Positions 1-5,955 of a stretch of DNA of 9,572 bases are shown here, piece by piece (position 1 is the first letter of the stretch; each line of letters starts with the position of its first letter). The notes under the pieces are model-generated. The model worked only from the letters and a program-made list of their open reading frames with translations, ran no database searches and had not been told where the DNA came from. Location: assembly GCA_903928045.1 (NCBI GenBank), contig CAIYPH010000233.1:1-9572 (forward strand), given 5' to 3'. The DNA comes from an uncultured Rhodospirillales bacterium (GTDB lineage: Bacteria > Pseudomonadota > Alphaproteobacteria > Acetobacterales > Acetobacteraceae). The position numbers were made by a program, and so were the translations under genes.

Positions 1-711
1 CCCATCCTCGGCATCAGCTTCGACCGCTTCATCCCCGGCCTCGCCCGCCTCGGTGACATCGTCGCCCTCATGCTCCCGCCCAACCCCGAGACCTGGAGCC
101 GCTTCCTCATCTACCTCGACGCCCTCGGCCAGACCCTCGCCATCGCCTTCCTCGGCACCATGACCGCCGCCGTCTTCGCCATCCCCCTCGGCTTCCTCGC
201 AGCCCGCAACATCGTCGCCAACCGCATCGTCCACTTCTTCGCCCGCCGCCTGCTCGATACCGTGCGCAGCGTCGATACCCTGATCTGGGCCCTCATCTGG
301 ATCAACGTCGTCGGCCTCGGCCCCTTCGCCGGCGCGCTGGCCATCGCCAGCTCCGACATCTGCGCCCTCGCCAAACTCATGAGCGAAGCCATCGAAACCG
401 CCGACCGCCGCCCCGTCGAAGGCGTCACCGCCTCCGGCGGCAGCCGCGCCGCCGCCATCCGCTTCGGCATCGTCCCCCAGGTCCTGCCCGTCTTCGCCAG
501 CCAGATCCTCTACTACATCGAATCCAACACCCGCTCCGCCACCATCATCGGCATCGTCGGCGCCGGCGGCATCGGCGTGCACCTCTCCGAAATGATCCGC
601 GTGCTCGAATGGCAGCAGGTCTCCTTCCTCATCCTCATGGTGCTCGTCACCGTCGCCATCATCGACCAGATCTCCCGCCTCCTCCGCAAGGCCATCGCCG
701 GGCGGGGGTGA
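1..711 (+). CDS. phnE: Phosphonate ABC transporter permease PhnE (5' end outside window)
   Basis: Inner-membrane permease that forms the channel of a binding-protein-dependent importer for phosphonates or phosphite, working with a PhnC ATPase and a PhnD periplasmic protein. The frame is open from base 1, so the gene starts upstream; the ATG at 70 is internal. Residues before it (ISFDRFIPGLARLGDI, then LPPN) match the periplasmic-side start typical of PhnE. Hydrophobic segments lie at about residues 22-46, 69-95, 150-170 and 183-205 counted from that internal Met. Between them is the cytoplasmic coupling (EAA-type) loop, EGVTASGGSRAAAIRFG, which contacts the ATPase. The C-terminal part has the family's IESNTRSATIIGIVGAGGIG stretch. 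Only the extreme N-terminus is missing. No other transporter gene is visible; phnC/phnD (and often a second phnE) would be expected upstream. Leu and Ala codons are almost all CTC and GCC. The family is clear, the exact substrate is not. Confidence 0.92.
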   Translation, partial: PILGISFDRFIPGLARLGDIVALMLPPNPETWSRFLIYLDALGQTLAIAFLGTMTAAVFAIPLGFLAARNIVANRIVHFFARRLLDTVRSVDTLIWALIWINVVGLGPFAGALAIASSDICALAKLMSEAIETADRRPVEGVTASGGSRAAAIRFGIVPQVLPVFASQILYYIESNTRSATIIGIVGAGGIGVHLSEMIRVLEWQQVSFLILMVLVTVAIIDQISRLLRKAIAGRG

Positions 712-720
712 GCAAGCAAG

Positions 721-848
721 GAAGTTCTCCTTTTTTGAAAAAAAGGAGCAAAAAACTTTTATCCGTTTGGCTTCGCGCTCTCCACGGCGAGCGCGAAGCC
801 AATGGATAAAAAAGTTTTTGCTTCTTTTTTCTAAAAGAAGCGCCTCCT
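721..848. repeat. Nested inverted repeat: three hairpins, probable terminator/dispersed element
   Basis: The gap between phnE and the kinase gene is AT-rich and highly symmetrical. Hairpin 1: CTCCTTTT (727-734) with AAAAGGAG (741-748). Hairpin 2: a long stem built on TTGGCTTCGCGCTC (767-780) and its perfect complement (789-802) with an 8-base loop, continued outward with small bulges so that CAAAAAAC...TATCC (749-764) pairs with GGATA...GTTTTTG (804-820). Hairpin 3: CTTCTTTT (821-828) with AAAAGAAG (833-840). In addition 721-764 and 804-848 are near-copies in opposite orientation, so the whole region could also fold as one long hairpin. Likely role: transcription termination of phnE and/or a dispersed REP-like intergenic element. 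I recall similar poly-A/poly-T hairpins in Acetobacteraceae intergenic DNA but cannot verify it here. Confidence 0.85.
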
Positions 849-906
849 TCCTGCTGTTGATCGCAAGGCCGGACTAGCCGAAACTCCCCCACAGACAGGG
901 GGTCCA

Positions 907-1920
907 ATGTCCGAAGAAATCGCGATGGAACAACTGACGGCGTGGTTCGCACGAGAGGTCCCCGGCTTCCGCGGCCCCCTCGCCGCCACCCGCTTCGCCG
1001 GCGGCCAGTCCAACCCCACCTACCGCCTCTCCGCCCCCTCCGGCGACTACGTGCTGCGCCGCAAGCCGCCCGGGCCGCTGCTCCCCAGCGCCCACGCCGT
1101 CGAACGCGAATTCCGCGTCATGCAGGCCCTCCAGGGCAGCGCGGTCCCCGTCCCGCCGATCCTCGCCCTCTGCGAGGACGACTCCGTCATCGGCAGCGTC
1201 TTCTTCGTCATGGGCTACGTCCCCGGCCGCGTCTTCATGGACGCCCGCCTCCCCAACGTCTCGCCCCCCGACCGCGCGGCGATCTTCGATTCCATGAACG
1301 CCACCATCGCCGCGCTGCACTCCGTCAACGTCGACTCCGTCGGCCTCGCCGATTTCGGCCGCCCCGGAAACTACATGGCCCGCCAGATCTCCCGCTGGAC
1401 CAAGCAGTACCGCGCCTCCGAAACCGAAACCATCCCCGCCATGAACGCCCTCATCGACTGGCTCTCCGCCTACCCCGCCCCCGAAGACCGCGTCGCCATC
1501 GTCCACGGCGACTACCGCATGGACAACCTCCTCCTCCACCCCACCCAACCCCACGCCGTCGCCCTGCTCGACTGGGAACTCTCCACCCTCGGAGACCCCA
1601 TCGCCGATTTCGCCTATCACTGCATGGCCTGGCGCATCCCCCCCACCCTCTTCCGCGGCCTCGCCGGCACCGATCTCGCCACCCACGGCCTCCCCACCGA
1701 AGCCGACTACGTCGCCCGCTACTGCCAACGCACCGGCCGCACCTCAATCCCCGACTGGACCTACTACATCGCCTTCGGCCTCTTCCGCCTCGCCGCCATC
1801 ATGCAAGGCATCGCCAAACGCGCCATCGACGGCACGGCGGCCTCGGCCGATGCGGTGGAGATGGGCCTCAAAGCCCGCCCCCTCGCCGAACTCGGCTGGT
1901 CCATCGCCCGGGGCGGCTGA
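907..1920 (+). CDS. Phosphotransferase family protein (APH fold, ACAD10/11 N-terminal type)
   Basis: Cytoplasmic kinase of 337 residues with the aminoglycoside-phosphotransferase/choline-kinase fold. Visible motifs in order: nucleotide-binding loop GGQSNPTY (32-39), the ATP-binding Lys region YVLRRKPPG (48-56, Lys53), EREF (66-69), the hinge FFVMGYVPG (99-107), the catalytic loop HGDYRMDN (200-207, Asp202 as base, Asn207) and the metal-binding LLDWE (220-224, Asp222), followed by STLGDPIADFAYH. The RRKPPGPLLPSAHAVEREF block and the DWELSTLGDP block are typical of the ACAD10/11-like kinases that usually accompany acyl-CoA dehydrogenases, rather than of true antibiotic-resistance APHs. In that group the substrate is thought to be a hydroxyacyl-CoA; this is family inference. 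The start at 907 is supported by AGGGGG at 897-902; an in-frame ATG at 925 is the alternative. No acyl-CoA dehydrogenase gene is adjacent in the window. Codons are strongly C-ending, like phnE. Confidence 0.87.
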   Translation: MSEEIAMEQLTAWFAREVPGFRGPLAATRFAGGQSNPTYRLSAPSGDYVLRRKPPGPLLPSAHAVEREFRVMQALQGSAVPVPPILALCEDDSVIGSVFFVMGYVPGRVFMDARLPNVSPPDRAAIFDSMNATIAALHSVNVDSVGLADFGRPGNYMARQISRWTKQYRASETETIPAMNALIDWLSAYPAPEDRVAIVHGDYRMDNLLLHPTQPHAVALLDWELSTLGDPIADFAYHCMAWRIPPTLFRGLAGTDLATHGLPTEADYVARYCQRTGRTSIPDWTYYIAFGLFRLAAIMQGIAKRAIDGTAASADAVEMGLKARPLAELGWSIARGG

Positions 1921-1940
1921 GCAGGGAGAAGCAAGCCGGG

Positions 1941-1960
1941 CAAGGGGCCGTGGCCCCTTG
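1941..1960. terminator. GC-rich hairpin between convergent genes
   Basis: CAAGGGGC (1941-1948) pairs perfectly with GCCCCTTG (1953-1960) around the 4-base loop CGTG; the stem can be read one pair longer. It lies 20 bases after the kinase stop and about 55 bases beyond the end of the opposing repeat-protein gene, so it could end transcription from both sides. There is no U-run on either strand, so it is not a textbook intrinsic terminator. The rest of the gap (1961-2015) shows nothing I can assign. Confidence 0.5.
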
Positions 1961-2015
1961 CAACCCATCACTGCTCGCGGCTGAAGCACCGGCCTTCGGG
2001 CAATGCGGCCGCACG

Positions 2016-4172
2016 TCAGTTATAGGTGATCGTCGTGCCGGCTACCCCATCCGGGTGCGCGTAAAAATGGTTCGCCGCAAACGTCCCCACCAGCGTGATG
2101 GCCGCCCCGTGGCCGTGGGCATCGGTCAGGCTGAGCAGGCCCTGGCCGGCGCCTTGCAGCCAACTCGCATGCGCGGTGGATGGATCGAGATCGGTCGCGT
2201 CGATGCCGTGGCTGCCGAGCAGGCCAATGATGGTGTCGCCCGACAACGCCGCGGAAATATCCCGGAAAGTCACCGCAAAACCGCGCCCATCCAACGTGTC
2301 GCTGCCCGCCCGGCCCGACAGCACCTGATCATTCCCGCCCGCCCGAATAACGTCCTGGCCACCACTGCCGATGGCCGTCAGGAACCGCATGCCGTTGAGC
2401 GTCAGATTGGTCGCCGCATCCAGCACAACGGTGACGTTCCTGGTCGCCGGGTTCAGCGTGACGGTGCCGCCGGTGGTGATTTCCAGCGTGTTGGCACCGG
2501 TGCCGCCATCGATGCGCGCGCCGGCATTGGCCGCGCTCGCCAGAATCCTGTCATCGCCGAACCCGGCCGAAACGACCTGGCTCGGCGCCCCCACGGTAAT
2601 GGTGTCGCTATTGGCGCTGCCGGCGATGTTCAGATTGGCGATCCCATTCGCCGTGAAGGCATAGGGTGCGCCGCCGGCCTCCAGGAGGACGGTCGCGATG
2701 TTGTTGATGTTGCCGCCCATCGCCATCGTGCCGCCGCCGGTCACGACGAGCCGCGAGCCGCCACTGCCGCCGTCCATGGTGGCGCCGATCGTCGCGGCGG
2801 TGACACGGAACGTATCAACGCCGCCATGCGCGATCACCGTTTCATGGCTGCTCCCGAGATAGACGATGTCGTTTCCACTCGCGAGATTGATCAATGAACT
2901 GTCGTCGGCACCTCTCACAATGATCCCGGGCGTGAAGGGGTTGCCGGGGTCAGCCGCGGCCGGCAACACATTGAGGGTGATGTTGATACCGGAGGTCAAC
3001 GTCACGGTCTGCAACGTCGAAACTGTCGGTGGCCCGCTTGCCGGCGCATAGGAGGACCGCCCCTCCTGCGCCGTCACCATCTGGATATGGGTGAATTGCT
3101 TCTGCCCTCCGATGTGGAATGTCCCGCCGCCGCTCAATTGCAGCGTGTTGACACCGCCCCCGCCGTCGATCCGGTCACCGGCATTGAGCGCATCCGCGGT
3201 GGTGATGATCAGGTCATTCGAATTCCCCGCCGCGATCTTATCGCCCCCCGTGGTCAGGGAATAGGCGATCAGCGCGGTGATGGTGACGGTCTCGTCCGCA
3301 AGGCTCTGGCTGAATCCGCTCGTATTGCTGCCGGTGCCGTGAAACGTCACCTCCTCGACAAACGTGCCGCCCTGCCCGGTCTGCGGCGTAATCACCGGCG
3401 CGCTGTCAATCGTGCTGGCGATCAGGCCGCTCACATCGCCCAGCCCGGAATTGGAGAAACCCGTGACGTCCGCGACAGTGAAACGCCCGCCCAGCAGATC
3501 GGTCGGTCCCGAAGCGGCATTGGACACCACGAGATGCGTGGCGGGCGCCGCCGCGCCGATCAGGAACGTCCCGAGGTCGAGGGTATGGGTATGCGGGAAT
3601 CCCGTCGGGGTCACATAGCTCGTCCAGTTCCCCGATGCTGGGATGATCTGCACGGCGGCGTAGTTGTTGACGGTACCGCTCAGCGTCACCGGGTCGGCGG
3701 CCAGGGGCGTGTCCGCGAACTTGGGATCGCGGCTGGCCAGGGCCAGCGCGGCGGAGCCGGTGAAGACGCCGGCCTGGGCGGTGGAGAGGGTGTAGGTAAG
3801 GCTGCCGCTCTGCCCGCTGGCCAGGCCGGAACCGAGATCGCCGGAGGCCGTGAAGCCCGCGCCGCTGATGGCGCCGGGGCCGCCGACCAGCAAGGCCGAT
3901 GTCGGGTCGCCATTGGCGTTGGTGACGGCGAGGTTCGTCGTCACCGCATCCGTCGCGCCGTCATGGACGTGCACGATGCCGAAATCGATGCTGCCGGCGA
4001 CCTGGGGAACCGCGAGTGGCAAAGCCGCCGATTGGGTGCCGTAGGTGATTTGCAGCCGGCCGCCCGCTGTGGTGTCCCCGATGAAGGTGTCGATGAACTC
4101 GCCATTGGGCAGCGCATAGACCCCGCCGCCGCCGAACCCTGTGCTCGCGTTTTGGTTGAAACCGGCATACAC
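2016..4172 (-). CDS. C-terminal part of a split RTX/choice-of-anchor-D type secreted repeat protein
   Basis: An open frame of 718 residues read from a GTG at 4172. It directly continues, in the same frame, the product read at 5129-4176; only one TAA and one ACG codon separate them. No Shine-Dalgarno precedes the GTG (upstream bases are GGCTCGCCCTAAACG), so independent initiation looks poor. Residues 19-32 (YALPNGEFIDTFIG) are another copy of the repeat found in the upstream part. About 58-170 and 174-300 are two Ig-like beta modules resembling choice-of-anchor-D domains (VAGSIDFGIVHVHDGATDAV; LDLGTFLIGAAAPATHLVVS). From about 308 to 650 come Gly/Asp-rich repeats of RTX/beta-helix style, the clearest being around 331-351 (AGDRIDGGGGVNTLQL), 463-483 (GATMDGGSGGSRLVV) and 551-571 (GARIDGGTGANTLEI), plus GGNDQVLSGRAGSDTLDG (612-629). 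The C-terminus (HPDGVAGTTITYN) resembles ends of type I secretion substrates. No N-terminal signal peptide, no catalytic motif. Probably extracellular or cell-surface; function unknown. Confidence 0.75.
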   Translation of the reverse strand: MYAGFNQNASTGFGGGGVYALPNGEFIDTFIGDTTAGGRLQITYGTQSAALPLAVPQVAGSIDFGIVHVHDGATDAVTTNLAVTNANGDPTSALLVGGPGAISGAGFTASGDLGSGLASGQSGSLTYTLSTAQAGVFTGSAALALASRDPKFADTPLAADPVTLSGTVNNYAAVQIIPASGNWTSYVTPTGFPHTHTLDLGTFLIGAAAPATHLVVSNAASGPTDLLGGRFTVADVTGFSNSGLGDVSGLIASTIDSAPVITPQTGQGGTFVEEVTFHGTGSNTSGFSQSLADETVTITALIAYSLTTGGDKIAAGNSNDLIITTADALNAGDRIDGGGGVNTLQLSGGGTFHIGGQKQFTHIQMVTAQEGRSSYAPASGPPTVSTLQTVTLTSGINITLNVLPAAADPGNPFTPGIIVRGADDSSLINLASGNDIVYLGSSHETVIAHGGVDTFRVTAATIGATMDGGSGGSRLVVTGGGTMAMGGNINNIATVLLEAGGAPYAFTANGIANLNIAGSANSDTITVGAPSQVVSAGFGDDRILASAANAGARIDGGTGANTLEITTGGTVTLNPATRNVTVVLDAATNLTLNGMRFLTAIGSGGQDVIRAGGNDQVLSGRAGSDTLDGRGFAVTFRDISAALSGDTIIGLLGSHGIDATDLDPSTAHASWLQGAGQGLLSLTDAHGHGAAITLVGTFAANHFYAHPDGVAGTTITYN

Positions 4173-4175
4173 CGT

Positions 4176-4178
4176 TTA
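4176..4178 (-). other. In-frame TAA that splits the repeat-protein gene
   Basis: On the - strand the codons run TCG CCC TAA ACG GTG TAT GCC, so the frames on both sides are identical and a single codon stops translation. Without it the gene would encode about 1037 residues from 5129 to 2016. The repeat pattern of the N-terminal part carries on past the stop at its normal spacing. One base change from CAA, AAA, GAA, TAC, TAT, TCA or TTA would create it. It could be a nonsense mutation, a sequencing error or, less likely, a site of readthrough. Confidence 0.8.
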
Positions 4179-5129
4179 GGGCGAGCCGTAGGGCGTGCCG
4201 TCAGGGTTGTAGACCTGCTGATGGACACCGGCCGGCGTGGAAGCGTCGCCCCACTCCACCGCGAACAGACCGTTGGTCAGGCCGGCGATGAAGGGGCGTT
4301 GCGCGTTGCTGAGCACGATCGGTTGCGCGAGGCGCGACGACCCGTCGGCGTTGAAGACATTGACACCGGCATTGGTCGAGAACTGGTAGGTGACGGCGAA
4401 ACCGCCATCCTTCAGGGCGGCGATCTGTGGCAGCCCCCCGTTCACGTGATCGTCTCCGTGGTACGCCTCCACGGACTTCCAGAAACTGCCGTCCGCCTTG
4501 TAGATGTCGACCCAATCCTCGAAAGAAGTCGTCTGCTGGTCAGCCGAGCGGTCGAACATGGGAAAAGAAACCGCATAGTTGCCGCCGGCGAGTTCGACGA
4601 CCGATGCACCCGGATATGGGGTCTGGAACCCGCCGAGCGGCGATGGCACGGGCTGCAGCGGCGTGGCCGGACCCTCCGTGCCGTTGATGTTGCCGAAGAC
4701 GACCTCCTTTGTGCCCGTGACGGTCGCGATCATCACCGTCTGGCCGGTCGCCTGGTCGGCCGCGATCGATAGCACCGACGTGTTCGCCGACTGCAACGAG
4801 GAGGTGCTGACTGCCGCAGTGCCGCTGCCGTCGAACACCGCGGTGGCGGCGTAAGTGGTGGAATAATCGGGCGTGATGCCGCTATACGCGACGATGAACC
4901 CGCCGCTGCCGGTGGCGGCAACGAACGGCTTGGAGACGCCATCATTGCCCGAGATGAGGGTGAACGCCGCGCCGTCGGCGCTGCCGTCGAGATGGTAGAA
5001 CTGCGCCGAAACGCTATGGAAGTCGGCTCCCTCCCAGACCTCGATCACCCTGCCGTCGCTCAACGTCGTAAACGTTGCCGCCAAGCCAGGGAGTGGGGTA
5101 ACCGGCGTCAACGCATAGGGCTGGATCAT
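4176..5129 (-). CDS. N-terminal part of the split secreted repeat protein (propeller-like repeats)
   Basis: 317 residues from ATG 5129 to the TAA at 4176. I prefer this ATG to an in-frame GTG at 5147 because GGGAGGA lies 6 bases upstream. The protein has regularly spaced repeats of about 50 residues centred on a motif like L-x-[DN]-G-x-F-x-V: positions 20-33 (FTTLSDGRVIEVWE), 71-84 (AATGSGGFIVAYSG), about 122-137 (weak), 178-191 (VELAGGNYAVSFPM), 237-250 (AALKDGGFAVTYQF) and 282-295 (AGLTNGLFAVEWGD). Each is followed by a strand ending in [FY]-x-x-D-G, for example YKADGS (210-215), FNADGS (259-264) and YNPDGT (307-312). This is the pattern of a beta-propeller or similar all-beta repeat. Six repeats lie here and a seventh lies just past the stop in the next frame segment, so the protein as terminated is probably incomplete. 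There is no Sec signal peptide, consistent with a type I secretion substrate whose signal would be at the lost C-terminus. No enzyme motif seen; specific function not recognised. Confidence 0.75.
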   Translation of the reverse strand: MIQPYALTPVTPLPGLAATFTTLSDGRVIEVWEGADFHSVSAQFYHLDGSADGAAFTLISGNDGVSKPFVAATGSGGFIVAYSGITPDYSTTYAATAVFDGSGTAAVSTSSLQSANTSVLSIAADQATGQTVMIATVTGTKEVVFGNINGTEGPATPLQPVPSPLGGFQTPYPGASVVELAGGNYAVSFPMFDRSADQQTTSFEDWVDIYKADGSFWKSVEAYHGDDHVNGGLPQIAALKDGGFAVTYQFSTNAGVNVFNADGSSRLAQPIVLSNAQRPFIAGLTNGLFAVEWGDASTPAGVHQQVYNPDGTPYGSP

Positions 5130-5135
5130 GTGTTG

Positions 5136-5142
5136 TCCTCCC
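5136..5142 (-). promoter_or_regulatory. Shine-Dalgarno that sets the start of the repeat-protein gene
   Basis: On the - strand GGGAGGA is followed by CAACAC and then ATG (5129). This near-perfect anti-16S match at a 6-base spacing decides the start in favour of ATG 5129; the alternative GTG at 5147 lies upstream of it. Confidence 0.8.
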
Positions 5143-5174
5143 GCCACGGGCAGGTCACCAACGTGACAGAAGTT

Positions 5175-5204
5175 ATACTAAGGTATTGTAACGTTAATGG
5201 TCAA
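5175..5204 (-). promoter_or_regulatory. Putative sigma70-type promoter of the repeat-protein gene
   Basis: On the - strand, TTGACC (5204-5199) is separated by 18 bases from TAGTAT (5180-5175), giving a likely transcription start near 5168 and a leader of about 40 bases before the Shine-Dalgarno and ATG 5129. The block is AT-rich in an otherwise GC-rich window. The spacer contains the perfect palindrome TAACGTTA (5189-5196), and the leader contains GTCAC (5154-5158) and GTGAC (5163-5167) as an inverted pair around 4 bases; either could be an operator. Inferred from consensus match only. Confidence 0.5.
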
Positions 5205-5220
5205 TCTTATGAGCGATAAT

Positions 5221-5460
5221 GCACGCGCCTGACGACCAGGCAGGGGAAGCCGTTGCTGTTCGACCTCCGATCGGGTTAGCTTGGCATCGGCCGGGAAGGG
5301 AGGATTGTTTCGCTTTCTACGCACCCCGCCCGCCCGATCACGCCACCCCAGCCGAACGCCCATCGATCCAGCCACGCGCAGGAATGGGTTCAATGGGCAT
5401 CGCGGATGTTCGTGGCCTTCGGCCCGGGTCCCCGCGATCCCCCTTCCGGCGGCGCCTTGC
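5221..5460. other. Intergenic stretch without a recognisable gene
   Basis: Between the divergent promoter regions I find no reading frame that resembles a known protein, no tRNA-like fold and no repeat of note. Short open frames exist on both strands (for example - strand 5462-5178 and + strand 5219-5476), but they lack ribosome binding sites, are Arg/Pro/Gly-rich as expected of GC-rich noise, and one runs through the AT-rich promoter block of the repeat-protein gene. Confidence 0.5.
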
Positions 5461-5468
5461 AAATTTTT

Positions 5469-5526
5469 TTGCCTAAATCAGCAAATCTTCCTTGCACTCT
5501 AACAAAAAGTTATATATATTGCCTAA
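5469..5526 (+). repeat. Direct repeat TTGCCTAA flanking a promoter
   Basis: TTGCCTAA occurs at 5469-5476 and again at 5519-5526, exactly 50 bases apart. The second copy overlaps the end of the proposed -10 box and the start site; the first lies upstream of the -35 box. The spacing is close to five helical turns, so paired binding by a regulator is conceivable. An 8-base match could also be chance. Confidence 0.4.
5492..5520 (+). promoter_or_regulatory. Putative sigma70-type promoter of the small ORF at 5554
   Basis: TTGCAC (5492-5497), a 17-base spacer, then TATATT (5515-5520), within a distinctly AT-rich block (5461-5530). The expected start near 5527 leaves a short leader with CAGGAG (5535-5540) before ATG 5554. 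Spacing and box quality are good; there is no experimental support. Confidence 0.55.
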
Positions 5527-5553
5527 CCGGAAATCAGGAGTGACCAAAACCCA

Positions 5554-5925
5554 ATGACCCGCCCGCCGTCCCACCCCCAGGCCGCCGCGCCCGGCATCGC
5601 CGCCGTTCTTGGTGGAATGCTGTGCGCGCTGCTGGCTGCCCTGCTGGGCAGTGCCGGCACGCGGCGGCCGGGAAATGCCCTGTCCGGGGCGATGGCCGGA
5701 GTCCTGCGCGCCATTCAGGATGCGGATGACGCGATCGACGGTGAACCCGAAGAATACGTGGAATGGATCGCCGTACCCGCGCCGTGGCGCGCCGGGCAGG
5801 GCCATGGGCCGTCCTGCGCCCGTATTCCGCGCCTGGCGCGCCGCTTCGTGCGGCTTGGCGCCTGGGGCCGGGGGCCGCCTGGACCAATCGCAACTTTTGG
5901 ACCTCCCAAAACCCGCTTCGCCTGA
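5554..5925 (+). CDS. Small hypothetical protein with one hydrophobic segment
   Basis: 123 residues, not recognised. Residues 13-34 (PGIAAVLGGMLCALLAALLG and neighbours) form one hydrophobic segment that could be a membrane anchor or uncleaved signal. It is followed by an acidic patch (AIQDADDAIDGEPEEYVEW, about 53-71) and then a basic Arg/Gly/Pro-rich tail. Codons in this frame are mostly G/C-ending and the gene sits under a good promoter match, with CAGGAG at 5535-5540. The distance from that site to the ATG is 13 bases, longer than usual; ATG 5617 is an in-frame alternative that would cut into the hydrophobic segment. It converges on priA, ending 30 bases from the priA stop. The low-complexity tail could be junk after a frameshift. 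Real gene more likely than not, but weakly supported; function unknown. Confidence 0.45.
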   Translation: MTRPPSHPQAAAPGIAAVLGGMLCALLAALLGSAGTRRPGNALSGAMAGVLRAIQDADDAIDGEPEEYVEWIAVPAPWRAGQGHGPSCARIPRLARRFVRLGAWGRGPPGPIATFGPPKTRFA

Positions 5926-5955
5926 GGGCAATGCCGGGGGCTTGCGCATGCGCGC

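Noticed and set aside
750..820. Possible DnaA boxes (TTATCC at about 759 and its complement in the right arm)
   Set aside because: Only partial matches, both explained by the arms of the inverted repeat, with no cluster of boxes and no dnaA or origin gene nearby.
942..2897. 651-residue open frame on the + strand
   Set aside because: Extremely Arg/Pro/His-rich, overlaps the motif-bearing kinase gene in another frame and runs on into the antisense of the repeat protein; a GC-rich shadow frame.
3087..4772. 561-residue open frame on the + strand
   Set aside because: Antisense to the repeat-protein gene and spans its in-frame stop; Arg/Gly/Asp-rich with no recognisable motif.
5494..5542. CIRCE-like half-sites GCACTC (5494-5499) and GAGTG (5538-5542)
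   Set aside because: CIRCE needs a 9-base match on each side with a 9-base spacer; here the match is short and the spacing far too long.
5473..5949. 158-residue - strand frame just after the priA stop
   Set aside because: No ribosome binding site, no recognisable motif, and it runs through the AT-rich promoter block of the + strand small gene.
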